A program made the translations under genes and the position numbers. The notes beneath the pieces are model-generated. The model ran no database searches. It saw nothing but the letters and a program-made list of their open reading frames with translations, and was not told the DNA's origin. From Grammothele lineata (lineage: Eukaryota; Basidiomycota; Agaricomycetes; Polyporales; Polyporaceae): 64,000 nucleotides of DNA. Positions 45,531-57,365 of this stretch are shown piece after piece (within the stretch, counting starts at the first letter, position 1; the number at the start of each line of letters is the position of its first letter). The stretch lies in the NCBI GenBank assembly GCA_002150815.3, contig NDFF03000367.1, positions 372,001-436,000 of the forward strand, read 5' to 3'.

Positions 45531-48500
45531 TCACAGCCGGACGATCAGCTGCTTGACGCCGGACATCCAAAGGCCGATGTCGTCCGTGAGCGAGCCCCGC
45601 GTCAGTAGGTCCATGTGGATCGACATGGACGCTTCGCGGTCGTGCGCGTCCATCGCTGAAATTTTACCCCAACGCATTAGCTTCTCCCTCTTGACTTGCA
45701 AGAACGAGATCTCTACGTACCTCTCGACAGCACAAGGAGCTGTTCGCATACCGGCTTGGACAGCGTCTCGCAGTTGAGCGCGTCGAACAGCGGGTTGATC
45801 CGCCGCTCGAGGTCATCCACGAGGCGCTTCTGCTGAGGCTGAAAGAGAAGTATATTGTCAACGTCAAGTCTTCGCTCGGTACGGGAAGTTGCTATTCACC
45901 GGCGTAACCTGCTTCAGCTGCTCAAGCTGCCCAGAGATGGTCTGGAAGATGGGGCGGAGGTCGTCCGGTATGTGGCTCCTATCGCCGGGCGCTACACGAT
46001 ATACGTTAGTATTATGACGTTGTGCTCAGCATTACGACTCACGATACTTCGGCGGCGGCGGACCCTGCTTCGCGCGCGGCGGGGCAGGCGCACCTCCCGG
46101 CGTACCACCCCGCGGCGGGCCACCCGGAGGACCGCTAGCGGGCGGAGGACCACCCATCGGAGGCGGCGGCATCCCAGGTCCGCCCTGGGGCGGCGCGAAC
46201 TGCTGCTGAGCCCCAGGCGGCGGGCCATACGGACCAGGTTGTTGCGCCTGCGGGGGAGGCGCGTACGGGCCTGACGGCGGCGGGGGCAGAGGCGCGCCAC
46301 CCTGCTGCTGCGGGGGAGACATCGCGCCGTAGGGGCCGGGCGGGCCGCCGGGGCCGCCAGGGGGCGGGTACGGGGCATGGCCGTGCGGGGGCGGAGGGGT
46401 CTGGCCAGGGATGGGGGCGCCGGGCGCGCCGAATTGCCCAGGTGGAGAGCGCATCATGCCAGGTCCTTGAGGGGGAGGTCCGGGAGGAATACGTTGGGGA
46501 GGGGGAGCCATGTGGCCTTGAGGGGGGCCTGGGGGAATCGATGGAGGACGCGCTTGCGGCGGGTACGCACCGCCAGGCGGTGGAGGCACGCGCTGACCCT
46601 GTGGCGGCGGCGGGACGCGCTGTTGAACGCTTCCCGGACGAGGAGGGGGAGGCAGGTTACCGGGCGGGGGTGACTGTCCGTACGGCATGGAAACTGGAGA
46701 CGGCGCGTTGGGGAAGGGAGACGTGATGGCGGCAGGTTTTGCGGGGTTGGTGATCGCGGGCGTTCGCCTCTGAGGCATGGCCGCAGGCGCGTCGTTCCAA
46801 CCGCCGTTGTCGCGTTTGGGAGGGCCAGAAGGAGGGGGTGCGAGAGGCGGCGCAGATGGTGTCGCGGTGGCGCCACGACCAGGTGGCGGCGGCGGGATGG
46901 CAGCTGGTTGAGGTTGCGGCTGCGACGGGCCTCGGTAGTACGAGTTGTAGCCGGGGCCTGCCTGGTACGGCTGCTGCTGAGCGGGAGCTACGGGCGGCGC
47001 ATACGGGTTGGAGCTCTGTGCTGCCATGGGTGGCGCGTACGGGTTGGACACAGGCGCAGGCGCAGGTTGCCCAGCAGGAGCGTAAGGCTCGTACAGGGAG
47101 TTGCTTGTCGTGGCCTGGCTGATGGTCGTTTGCTGCTGAAGCGGCGCAGCATACTGACCATATGCGTACGTGGAGCTCGTCGATGCAACCGGCGCAGCCT
47201 TGGAAGGAACGGCAGGAATAGCACCGAGAGACGCAGTCCGTGCTGGGATCTCGTTCGCAGCCTTGAGCAGACGGTCCCTACCGACGGTGAAGTCGTAGGG
47301 CGAGCCCGAAGCGCCATTGTATTCCGTGGGTACCAGTTTGAGGAACGCAACGGCCTCCTTGACGAGACCTTGGGCGGTGAGCAGATCTGCGTACTCGAAG
47401 TAACGATCGTACAGGCCGGAAAGCTTGTATGCGCGGCTTGCGTCGATGTCCGTGGTCAGACTGAGGTCGTCGTCTACATAGTTGATCGCCTTGCGGAACA
47501 CCGTAACCTTCTCGATGAAAGTCTGAAGCGCGAGCGCGTGCACAGTGTACAACGAACCGTCGATCTGGCTCTCGTCGCCAACAAGACGCTTCTCTTCCTC
47601 AGACAGCTCCTCGATCCAGATGTTGACGAGCCGCTCGAGGCGTCCGGCCGCGAGGTACGTGAGCGTCGCGTTGCGGCGGAGCTCAGCTGCCTTCGCCGCG
47701 GCGTCGGGAGCGCCAGAGGCCTTGACGACGTTCGACTGGAACTCGAGCCGTTGGCCGAGCTGCTCTGCAAGACCCGAGAACTCCTCCTGAGTCGCGAACG
47801 TACAGACGACCACAAAGATCTCTTGCCACTCTTGGAGGTCGGCGTTCTGGACGATGTCATCGAGGTCGTCCGTGACGATCGACTGGAAGAGGCGGAGGTA
47901 GGGGAAGGCGGTCGTGCGGCGCTCGAAGTAGGCTTTCTGGGTGCGGGCTAGGAGCTCGGGACCGCCCTTGACTGCGAGGAGGATAGCATCCGCGAAGCGG
48001 TCCGCGGACAGGCAGAGCGACACCGCAGACTCGAAGTCCCCAAGAACTAGTGCTTTCGTCACGAGGCGGTCCGTCTCGGACTCGTCTGCGGGGTAGATCT
48101 TGAAGGTGTTGTTCTTCAACGACTCCGAGGCAACCGAAGACGGACGCGAGCCGATTGTGGCCGCGACAGACGAGTCCAGGGGGTAGTTGTGATGCGGGAC
48201 CTGGATATTGTCATCGTCCGTGCGCGCGGTGCCGATGCTGCCGAAGAAGTCCGCCGCAGCGTCACCTTGAGGGGTGCCGATGATGTTGTCGTCGCCGAAG
48301 AGGCTGGGAGCAGTCGTAGTCGATTCGCCGTCAGCCTGACGAGTCATGCCAGTAGCATCAGATGCTCCTCCAGCGCTGACCTCGGAAGGCGTCTGTTCCG
48401 CCGCCAACGCTGCGCCGTCTACCTCTTCGCCTTCATCGTCATCCTCAGGGGTCGCCTCCCGCTCCGGCTCCGCGAAGGACACAACGGGCTCATGCGTCTT

Positions 48501-50555
48501 GAGGTCAGTTTCTGTGACGTCCTGCTCAATCGCGATGTTTGCCCGCTCAGCAGCTGCCTTCTTCAGGCTCGAGACGGCCTCGGCAACGCGCACAGCGACC
48601 TCCTCCTTCGAGAACCCAAGGAGCGTGATCAACTCATCGCGCGAGTTCGCCTTGAACAAGCTGAGCAGAGCCTTCCACGTCGCCGAAGTCTCGTCGGACG
48701 CGGTCTTTTCCTCAGCAAGATCCTTCAAGCTGCCTCCCTCCACCGAGGCTTGCAGCTTTTGCGCGCGGTCCACGATAGTAGTCTCCGTAACGACCTTGCG
48801 AATGTGCACAACGCTGCTCTGGTTCTTACCTTGCGCAGAGGGCAGATTGGAAACCGACGTGAGCTTCCCACCGTAGCCGAAGGAGCTCGAAACCGGGCGT
48901 CGCAGCCACTTGGGCGGGTGCTTGAGAGAGAGGGTAGCCTGGCTGGCGCGCGAGAAACCGGGAGCACCGAAGATGTCGGAAGCATCTACCTGGGGAACAG
49001 CTTGGGGCACCTCGTTTGCCTCGTTCGTCGACTGGATGGAGTGAATGCCGACGGTGCCGTCGAAGAAGGCAGCAGCGAAGAGGTCAGGATTGCGTAGGCA
49101 CCAATCGACCTGGAATGCCCAGTTGTCTGCCGAGGGAAGCTATCGACAAAATGAGCGATCGTAGCGTGGATCATGAGACGAGGGAGGTGGAACGATCAAG
49201 GCAAGCTGTGCCCTTGACTCATCGTGGGTGTGCATTTAGCATAACGGAGCTTAACCCCGTCATGACCTCGACGATAGGAAGGATACGCCCGGCCTCTTGG
49301 CCTGAATGTAGAAAGTGTACTCACCTCGCCGATGATTTCAGACGTCTGGGGGTTCCAGCAGAGAGCACGGTTGTCTTTACCGCAAGACAATAGTAAGTCG
49401 GAATCCTGCTTGCACCACGACAGCGAGAGAACACCCTTCTCGTGTCCTGTCAAGATCTAGAAGAACGGTCAGACACTGCCGGAAGTAATCTTGAATAAGG
49501 GCGACATGCCTTCTCTGGCGCCCGCGCGTTGCGCAGGTCCCAGACCATGATAACTGGTGACGCGTCGTCTTCCGAGGATGTCACGAGACGCGTAGCCTAT
49601 CCGCATCGGTTTGTATGAGGAGGGTACGGTGAAAAGAGGAAGACGTACGTTATCCGGATGCCATGCCACATCACTCATACCTCTCCGTCCGCCCATGGCC
49701 ATTCCTGGAGCACCAAATCCTTGCATCCCACCCATGGTGCCCGCACCACCACCATACGCCAGCGCCGCGACTTCGCGCTTGCCTCTCAGATCCCAAACAA
49801 CCGTGTACCCGGTGCTACTTGACGCAGCGAGTGCATACTGGACATGGTGGTTCCACGCGAGCGCAGTGATCTCGTCGAGCTTCGTACTGCGCGTGCCGGG
49901 TGAGTAGGGTTTACTTGGATCTTTCAGATCCCAGACATAGATCTACGCGACGCGTCAGCATCCCAGCAAGCGAGCAGCACGGGCGGTCATACCTCTCCGT
50001 TGACGGCACCGGAAGAGAAGAGGTTGGTTTGAATGGGATTAAAGTCGAGCCCGCGTATAGGACCGGTGTGTGTCTTGTTGCGGAGTATGAGCGATTCAGA
50101 CGGACTGGATCATGTGCTCAGGACACAGGACGCGTGCGGGGGTATGGGCACTCACTCTGCACTCGCGACGATTTTCTCCGGATCCCAAATGTCGAGCTCG
50201 CCGTTTTCCATGCCCGCGACAATTACTCCGCTCGGACGCTCTCCATTAACATAGCCCCATGCGAGACGATTGAATCTAGGTGCATATGTCGACATCTCTC
50301 TTCTCCCGCTATCGCATCCGAAAGGCACACATACCGTGAGGTAGTCGTGACTGTCCCCTTGGGGCCTGCCTGGCCCTCGCCTCCAAGGTCGAACTGATTG
50401 CGGTCGAGGAAATCCGGGGCCCATATTTCAAGCTGGCCGTTGTTGCTGAAGGACTCATCGAGGGCGCCCGCGACGGTGCCGGTCGCCAGCAACGGCAGAG
50501 ACGGCGTGGGCGACCACGCAAAGGTGGATGTCCTGTGGATTTCCTTGAGTTTCAT
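45531..50555 (-). CDS. SEC31: COPII coat subunit Sec31
   Basis: Outer-coat protein of COPII vesicles, pairing with Sec13 and stimulating Sar1 GTP hydrolysis at ER exit sites. 1465 residues, ten exons: 50555-50335, 50275-50156, 50104-49993, 49942-49649, 49596-49510, 49456-49325, 49139-46043, 45991-45900, 45838-45721 and 45655-45531 (4398 nt). N-terminal WD40 propeller: [81 protein letters not shown]. Then an alpha-solenoid with [19 protein letters not shown], a long Pro/Gly/Gln-rich linker (about 950-1350), and the C-terminal helical domain after [20 protein letters not shown]. Intron 5 must use a GC donor (AAG/GCATGT), since no in-frame GT exists. Length is slightly above the usual 1250-1400 because of the Pro-rich linker. 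Confidence 0.96.
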
Positions 50556-51014
50556 GAAGAATGGGAAAGGAGGGTGAGGACGAGAGTTTGGCGAGACACG
50601 ACGCGATATTGGACCTTCAGGCGCCCGGCGACAGCACCGACGTGTCATGACGCCGAACCAGGCTCGTCCCAGTCTCCGCCATCAATCAGTTCCATCACTC
50701 GCGCAATGTGGATGCTATGCGCTTCCAGCCACCTCTCTCAGTGACTTGTTCCATAGGTCACCCACTGATACTGGCAAATCTCACGTCGCGCTTGTGCTCC
50801 TCGGTCTCAAGGTGATTCATCCAGCGTCAGAAAGTACATATATTCCCGATGTCGTCATTCCGATCTCATAAACGAGGTCTAACAGCACACGTTCCAATTC
50901 CAAGACGACCCACTACATTTGCGTTTGTGAACACGCTCTGGTTTACGAAGTTGTCGAATGCGCTCCACATTCCACGTGCTAACCAAGGCATTTTTGTACA
51001 CCTCGTTTGTTGAT
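50556..51014. other. Spacer between Sec31 and the GST array
   Basis: 459 bp containing the Sec31 promoter and the 3' UTR of the first GST gene. No TATA box is evident for Sec31, as expected for a housekeeping gene. Confidence 0.5.
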
Positions 51015-51908
51015 CTAGTCGCGCTTGAGATGGGCATATTTCTTCATCGTGGCTACTACTTCATTCTGCCCAATAATGTACGTCAATCATGCCTAGGATC
51101 TCGCAAAGCGATATCTCTCATCCCACTCACATCGTCAGGCGTCACCTTCTGCAGGCTCGGCCGCGCTTTGACGTCCTCCAAATATTTCATCAACCGCGCG
51201 AACTTCGGCTGGCTCAATTGCTCGAATGCCTTCTTGCCCTCGCCGACAGGATACTTGCCGATATCGTGCTCCAACATCAAGATTATGCGCAAGAGCGCAG
51301 GAACCGCCGCGATATCCGCGAGAGAGAACTCGCCCACTGCAAATCCCGTGGGGGGCAAGCGAGCCTGGATGGCCTCGAACACGTCGAGGAAGATGTTTGG
51401 GGACTTGCCGAGGAAGACAGCCTCCTTGACCGCGTCCATTATCGACTGATCCGACGTGGTAATGAACGACCGCGCCGCGGCGCGCTTAACAAGGTCGACA
51501 GGGAGAAGTCGGGCTTCGGGAAAGAGCTCAGCGATGAACTCGATGATGACGAGCGACTCGGGAATCTTCGCGGACTCGTCAGAGGGTTCTTCAGGCGTGG
51601 TCGTGGGTCCACCGTAGGTAATAGCAGGGACCTATGGTGCGTTGATACTTAGTTAGGTCCATGGCGTGAAGGTTCTCAGAGGGCGAACCTGTCCCTTCGG
51701 GTTCACTTTCTCCACGAACCAGGATGGTTTATTGGCCAAGTCGACGGGGTAGATGGTGTACTTGGCCTGAGCTTCCTCTAGTGCCATCTGCACGCGCTGG
51801 GCGAAGGGGGAAAGCTGCAGAGGATGTAATCAGCATTGGTCCAATACACGATGAAAACGTTCATCTTGCCCGGTTTCCATACAGGGTGATTTGACTGGAT
51901 TGGACCAT
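51015..51908 (-). CDS. Glutathione S-transferase, array copy 1
   Basis: Cytosolic GST joining glutathione to electrophiles; 238 residues, exons 51908-51870, 51814-51689, 51631-51131 and 51065-51015 (717 nt). Thioredoxin-like N-domain: QITLYGNR-LSPFAQRVQMALEE, with Ser about 15 where omega-class enzymes have the catalytic Cys, then VNPKGQ-VPAITYGGP (cis-Pro) and IPESLVIIEFIAELFPEA (Glu-Ser pair binding the glutathione gamma-glutamyl group). Helical C-domain: LPPTGFAVGEFSLADIAAVPALLRI. Similarity is to fungal omega/etherase-like GSTs. Intron 1 needs a GC donor (CGG/GCAAGA); reading on would hit TGA. The short last exon encodes NEVVATMKKYAHLKRD. Confidence 0.9.
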
Positions 51909-52016
51909 GTCGAGTGGGAATCAGGTGGTGTGCAGGTAGTAGCTTGAATATTAACGCGGCTCGTTGAGTGGGGTGCTCGGGTCTGTGGTGTCGTCGGGGC
52001 ATTCATCCTATAGTGA

Positions 52017-52024
52017 GCTTTATA
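52017..52024 (-). promoter_or_regulatory. TATA box of GST copy 1
   Basis: TATAAAGC on the minus strand, about 110-116 bp upstream of the ATG at 51908; equivalent in position to the elements of copies 2-4. Confidence 0.6.
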
Positions 52025-52638
52025 GGTATAGGGTTCGCGCTCGCTGTGACGCTCAGTCAACGTTGATGATAGCTTCAGTCCGACCTTGCTTCCGGTCAAT
52101 GAATGGACCTGGCCGCATATTAAGTACATTTGTAAGCCCACCGATTCCGCAGACCCGCCCTATGCGCCTGTACCGATTTTCGCAACGACAACCTTCCTGC
52201 TGAGTCACCGTCAATCGTGTGGTCTCACGACGTGGAAGTGCCGATCACGGACATGTATGTCGTGGTTGGACCCAACTTCAGCCCCGATCTCTCGGGGTAA
52301 TATTAGTCTACTTCGAAAGGTCTACGCCTACCCATGCACAGCCAAGCCTACACGCCAACAAACAATCACGAATAGTTCAATACCTACAACCCACATAACC
52401 GCGTCTGACACCTTGATCCGCAAAGCTCGGAATCGTATGCAAAGCCACCGTAAACGTTCTATCACAGCCACACTATAGGGATCATCCCGAAAAGAAGTAC
52501 GATGTCAAACATAGGGCCATACAACCCAAATCGGTGCCCTAGTCGGGGTCGAACAGGAGGAATCGATGCTGGGATGGAAGTAGAAATTGTCCACGCGTGT
52601 CACGGCCAGCCTTTTACGAGCCGTGGGGCGTCCCAACC
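52025..52638. other. GST spacer 1-2
   Basis: About 610 bp of upstream sequence of copy 1 and the 3' end of copy 2. No gene or repeat recognised. Confidence 0.5.
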
Positions 52639-53542
52639 TTAATCGCGTTGCAGTTGGGGGTAGGTCTTGGCCCTCGCCACCGTAGCAGCCTATATATCGG
52701 AACAGCATGTCTCAGTTCATGCACGCATCGTCCTTTGGACAGCAAGCTTGTATGCTCACCTCATCGGGCATCGACTTCTGCAGGCTCGGCCTCGCTTTAA
52801 CATCTTCCAAGTACTTCGCCAGGCGTGCGAACTTCGGCGCCTGCAGCGTCTCGAATGCCTTCTTGCCCTCCCCGGCAGGGAACTTGCCGATGTCGTGCTC
52901 CAAGAACATGAGCGCGCGCAAAATCATTGGGGCGACCGCGATGTCTGCAACTGAGAACTCGCCCACCGCGAATCCAGCGGGGGCCAGGCGCGTCTGGAAG
53001 GCCTCGAGCACGTCGAGGAGGAGCGACGGAGACTTCCCGAGGAAGACGACCTCCCTGAATGTGTCCAGGAACGGCCCGTCGAACAAGGCGATGAATGCCC
53101 GGGCCGCCGCCCGCTTGACGATGTCCGAGGGGAGGAGCTTTGCTTCGGGGAAGAGCTCCGCGATGAACTCGACAATGACGAGCGACTCAGGGATCTTCGC
53201 GGACTCCGCCGTCGGCTCGTCCGGGGTGGTCTCAGGCCCACCATAGGTGATGATGGGAACCTACGGCGCGTCCACGGTCAGCCACATTACAGAAATCGGG
53301 ACGGTAGAAACCACGTGCCTTCCCACTCGGGTTCACTTTCTCAGCGAACCAAGCGGGCTTGTTTTCCAGACCGATGGGATAGGTGCTGTACTTGGCCCTG
53401 GCCTCCTCCAGTGCCATCTGCACCCGCTGTACGAAGGGAGACCCCTACGAGAGGCGAAATCAGTGTCAAGTAGCGTCATTACTATGAAATACTTTCGACT
53501 TACCTGGTCGCCATACAAAGTGATCTGCTTGGACTGAACCAT
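52639..53542 (-). CDS. Glutathione S-transferase, array copy 2
   Basis: 238 residues, exons 53542-53504, 53444-53319, 53260-52760 and 52689-52639 (717 nt), the same exon sizes as copy 1. N-domain QITLYGDQ-GSPFVQRVQMALEE (Ser at the active-site position), VNPSGK-VPIITYGGP, IPESLVIVEFIAELFPEA; C-domain LAPAGFAVGEFSVADIAVAPMILRA. Intron 2 uses a GC donor (AAG/GCACGT): the nearest GT, four bases on, is out of phase with VPIITY. The last exon encodes AATVARAKTYPQLQRD. Probably a soluble detoxification enzyme with its own substrate range; the substrate is unknown. Confidence 0.92.
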
Positions 53543-53646
53543 ATCGGGTGAGATTGAGGCAGATAGAAAAGGCTGCTGATGAACAGCTGTCGAAGAGAAA
53601 AGATTTGCGTCGGTGTTGCTGGGGAGGTACCCGTCCTACATGGCAG

Positions 53647-53654
53647 CTTTTATT
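53647..53654 (-). promoter_or_regulatory. TATA-like element of GST copy 2
   Basis: AATAAAAG on the minus strand, about 105-112 bp upstream of the ATG at 53542. It is a one-base variant of TATAAAAG in the position kept by all four array members. Confidence 0.5.
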
Positions 53655-54769
53655 TGCAGAGGAGACTCGCAGCCAGAGTTCGTAGCGTCGTGAGAATAGT
53701 GCGGCTTCGGCTTTCGATGTGGCTCAACGACGCGTCAGTACCGGCAGACGACCTGTATAGCGGAGTTGGAGTGGGGCAAGACATCCGAGCGCCTAGAACT
53801 CTGAGCTGGACTCTCCAAATTCCACGAGTAGTAACCACATACATCCAGCAAGCCTCTGAGCAACGTGTGCGTCAGGTGGCTGTTGCCAGGGATTCCATAA
53901 AGTCTACCACCGTGATCCGCCCAGCTGACGAACTTGTCTCCGACGCAAGTGTTACTTGGGTGTTGCGACTCGGACGTCGGCGACTTGTCGGCGACAACCG
54001 GTATACGACTCGTGCTGATGTCTTGCGGAGCGTGTAGCACATCTTATGGAAAAAGACACTGAAATGTGAGCCTGGAATGAGACTGCAAGGGGGCGGCCTA
54101 CGACATGGAGGGACTCCCTCGATCGGAGAGTCGACGGAGACGGTATGATAGGGGCCTGAGCGAACTCAGTGAGTTGTGGCAGTGCGCAACAATAGAAGCG
54201 CCCGGTGGTCTCATCGGCTCAACCAGACTCCTAGTCCCAGCCACCGCCATCAACTGTCACTCTGAGAGCGGTAGACTTGCCGTGTGTGGACAGTCTGAAC
54301 GACGACGTTTCTGCCACCCCGATCACAACTCCCCAACCTTCGACGGTTTGCCTCGCATTCGTATAAGTACACTGCTTCTAGAGTTATCTCATATGGATCG
54401 TGTAGTCGCGATTACGCGGCGGCATAGGCCTCTCTTAAAGACTCATAAGAAACTTCAGAGCGATGGCAAGTTCGCGGAACAGGTTATTATCAATCTAATC
54501 ACGGTGTTCTGGTCCATCTGCACCGGAGGCAACTCGAGCATACAACAACAGCGAACACAGAAGTGAGGAGAGGATCAGCCTTTCACACAGGAGCTAGTAT
54601 GGACTCCAATCCGATGAACTCAACATGAGTACTGACATACACACGTTCGAATCTAGCAGCAACGACAAAGCAACGATCTGCAGAAGCCTCGGTATATGCA
54701 ACGTACTGATCAGGCCAACGCGAAGACTCGTAGCCTCTTTCTGAGCTGCAGGCAAACATCTAAATCCAG
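53655..54769. other. GST spacer 2-3
   Basis: About 1.1 kb. A plus-strand open frame of about 150 codons (53579-54037) overlaps the copy 2 promoter and resembles nothing, so I treat it as chance. The rest is unremarkable. Confidence 0.5.
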
Positions 54770-55644
54770 TTAGTCACGCTGCAGGGCGGAGTACGCCTTG
54801 AGATTGGCTATGACCGCTGCCTGGAAACGCGAAGTGTTTCAGCGGTCAAGGCGAGCTCTTGCGCAGATTAGCACACGCGTACACACCTCGTCAGGCATCG
54901 CCTTCTGCACGCTTGACCGCGCTCTGAGGTCTTCCAAGTACTTCCTCAACCTCGCGAACCTCGGTTCCTGCAGCGCCTCGAACGCCTTCCTTCCCTCGCC
55001 GACGGGGTACTTCCCGATGTCGTACTGCAAAGCCAAGATCGACCGCAAGAGCAGCGGCGCGGCTGCGATGTCCGCCATCGAGAACTCGCCGACTGCGAAG
55101 CCAGTAGGGGGTAGACGCCTTTGGACCGTCTCGTACGCGTCGAGCACCAGAGAAGGAGACTGGCCACCGAACGCTACTTTCCCAAAGACAGCCAGGAACT
55201 GCTCGGTGAACGCGGTGACGAAGACGCGCACGGCGGCGCGCTGGACAGGATCCGCGGGGAGAAGACGGGCATCGGGGAAAAGCTCCGCAATGAACTCGAC
55301 GATGACGAGAGACTCGGGGATCTTTGCCGACTGCGCTGATGGTTCCTCCGCAGCGGTCTCGGGTCCGCCGTAGGTGATGGCTGGAATCTTTGGTGCGTCT
55401 GTATCAGAGATTTTGAACGCAGGGAGTATTGCTAAACAAGACGTGCCTTTTTAGCAGGGTTCACCTTCTCGATGTACCAGGTGGGCCAGTCCCCCGGGAG
55501 GATGGGGTAAATGCTGTATTTGGCCTGCGTCTCCTCGAGTGCAATAAGCACGCGTTGGACGAAGGGGGAAATCTGCAGAGGGCATCGTCAGAGTTAGATG
55601 CTTGGACTGGTTCCGTACAACGTGATCTGACCAGATTGAACCAT
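54770..55644 (-). CDS. Glutathione S-transferase, array copy 3 (5' splice problem)
   Basis: Exons 2-4 are intact and in phase: 55572-55447, 55387-54887 and 54820-54770. They encode ISPFVQRVLIALEE, IPAITYGGP, IPESLVIVEFIAELFPDA, LPPTGFAVGEFSMADIAAAPLLL and AAVIANLKAYSALQRD. Exon 1 starts at the expected ATG (55644: MVQSGQITLYGT) with a good TATA box upstream. However, the gap to exon 2 is only 33 nt after the equivalent 39-nt exon. The only nearby GT donor (CCA/GTCCAAG) gives a 35-nt intron in the wrong phase, and unspliced reading stops at TAA. The gene may therefore be newly inactivated, or may use a different first exon. Intron 2 uses a GC donor (AAG/GCACGT) as in copy 2. Confidence 0.75.
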
Positions 55645-55747
55645 GAGTGCTATTGAGGCGAGGAGAGAGGAAGTCGATGTGCGGTACAATATCTCGAGGA
55701 AGTGGGTCAGTGAGACTGGTGTGTTCGTTGCGTCACTTTTCCGGTAA

Positions 55748-55755
55748 TATTTATA
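55748..55755 (-). promoter_or_regulatory. TATA box of GST copy 3
   Basis: TATAAATA on the minus strand, about 104-111 bp upstream of the ATG at 55644. The promoter looks intact although the first intron of the gene does not. Confidence 0.6.
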
Positions 55756-56369
55756 CGTAGAGCTTGCGCGCGCTATAGAAGTACTCAGTCAGCGAACTGG
55801 TGGTAGTTCCTACCATATTGTGTTCCAAATTAATGAACAGTCGGAATGACCTTCGGGTAAAGCAGACAACTCCAACGGTAAATCGACGGTGCGGACTTGG
55901 TGTCGGACCCACTGTGAACTCCGTGAGCCTACATGTCGCTACTGAGTGCTGCAACGTCACTCTAGTTTGTGCTTATTCACTTCATGATACCACCCAAACC
56001 CAGTATCTTCTGTATGCATGTATCCCGAAGTCGGAGAAGTCGTCTTGAAGATTCCCCGAGTCTGTCGATCCTTAAGTTGGTCAGCTCTCGACCAGCCCTC
56101 GCATTGAAGGACGTGTGGAAAGACTGACAGTTTGCCGATCCATCACAGATGATTCAATGAATGCGGCCCGGGGTCCGTCTGGTATGGTCGTCAGTCACCT
56201 GCCTCAGTTCGTTCATGAGCGTGCGAGAGGGTTGGATCATGGGCATGTTGAAGAGTCCACAATCAACCTTCGTCCATTCCTAGCGCTCAACTACATGGCA
56301 AAGCTATACAACGGGAGTAGTCGTCCACATATCCATTCCAGAGCTAGAACGATGTACGATCCAGACGTT
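55756..56369. other. GST spacer 3-4
   Basis: About 610 bp. An imperfect inverted repeat with GGTGTCGGACC lies near 55899-55909. No gene recognised. Confidence 0.45.
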
Positions 56370-57263
56370 CTAGTCACGCTTGGTCATAGGGTTCATCTTC
56401 CAGACCGAGAGAACCAGAGCCTGTACGCCGGCCAGCCAAGTTAGTACCCGGCAGTTCTTAAACATCAGTTACAGCTCTCACCTCGTCGTATGTCTTAGTC
56501 ACGCTCGGGCGCGCCGTAACGTCCTTCATGTACTTCGCGAGCCTAGCAAACTTCGGCTCCTGGAGCGCCTCGGCGGCACTTTTGCCCTCTCCGAGCGGGT
56601 ACTTCCCGATCTCGTTCTCAAGGAGCAAGATCACGCGCAGGAAGACGGGCACGACAGCCACGTCCGCAAGCGAGAACTCCCCAACCGCGAAGCCCGTAGG
56701 GGGTAGGCGCGCCTGCATCACCGCAAACGCGTCGAGGAGGATGGAGGTCGACTTCCCGAAGAAGATGACGTCCTTGAAGGCGTCGAAGAAGCGCGTCTCG
56801 AACGCGTTGATGAAGAGGCGCATCTCCGCGCGCTTGAGAGGGGCGGCAGGGAGGAGTCTGGCCTCGGGGAAGAGGTCCGCGATGAACTCGATGATGACAA
56901 GCGACTCCGGGATCTTGACCGACACGTCGGAAGGTTCCTCAGGAGCGGTCTCGGGCCCGCCGTAGGTGAGGGCAGGGATCTGCGTTCCGGAACTATGGTA
57001 AACGGCCTGACTACCAGGGATGGGGGTTTGCGCACCTTGCCCGTATCGGTGTTCACTTTCTCGGTGAACCAAGCGGGCTTGCCAGTGATGATATCAACGG
57101 TGTACATGGTGTACTTGGCCTTCGCCTCCTCGAGTGCGATATGCACGCGGTGGCCAAAAGGCGAGTACTATGGTGTTAGAGGTCAGTATCGAGCGTTAAC
57201 CACCACCAAAACAGCATGATTTACAGGATGAGTGTAGAACGTGATCTGTCCAGATTGAACCAT
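56370..57263 (-). CDS. Glutathione S-transferase, array copy 4
   Basis: 239 residues, exons 57263-57225, 57167-57036, 56979-56482 and 56420-56370 (720 nt). It is the most diverged member. Exon 2 is 6 nt longer (VDIITGKPAW, VNTDTGK) and exon 3 is 3 nt shorter. The active-site strand reads QITFYTHP-YSPFGHRVHIALEE, again with Ser where omega-class enzymes have Cys. Then IPALTYGGP, IPESLVIIEFIADLFPEA and LPPTGFAVGEFSLADVAVVPVFL. The last exon encodes ALVLSVWKMNPMTKRD. All three introns have ordinary GT-AG ends, unlike copies 1-3. Confidence 0.92.
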
Positions 57264-57365
57264 GTTGACAAATATGAGGGGTAGATGCGAGCGAAGAGCT
57301 GGTAAATCGTAGGGCGAATTGGCTTGGTGAGGATGTAGCTGTCGAGAGGACACCTCCAGTGTCGT

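Larger units (their letters stand above)
51015..57263 (-). repeat. Tandem array of four glutathione S-transferase genes
   Basis: Four same-strand paralogs at 51015-51908, 52639-53542, 54770-55644 and 56370-57263, with spacers of 730-1125 bp. All keep the intron positions and exon sizes 39 / 126-132 / 498-501 / 51 nt, so they arose by repeated whole-gene duplication. Proteins are clearly diverged (roughly 50-65 percent alike by eye), so the array is not recent. The spacers share little beyond a TATA-like element. Confidence 0.92.

Noticed and set aside
53579..54037. 152-codon plus-strand frame between GST copies
   Set aside because: Overlaps the GST copy 2 promoter and TATA position, has no family resemblance and is not repeated in the other spacers.
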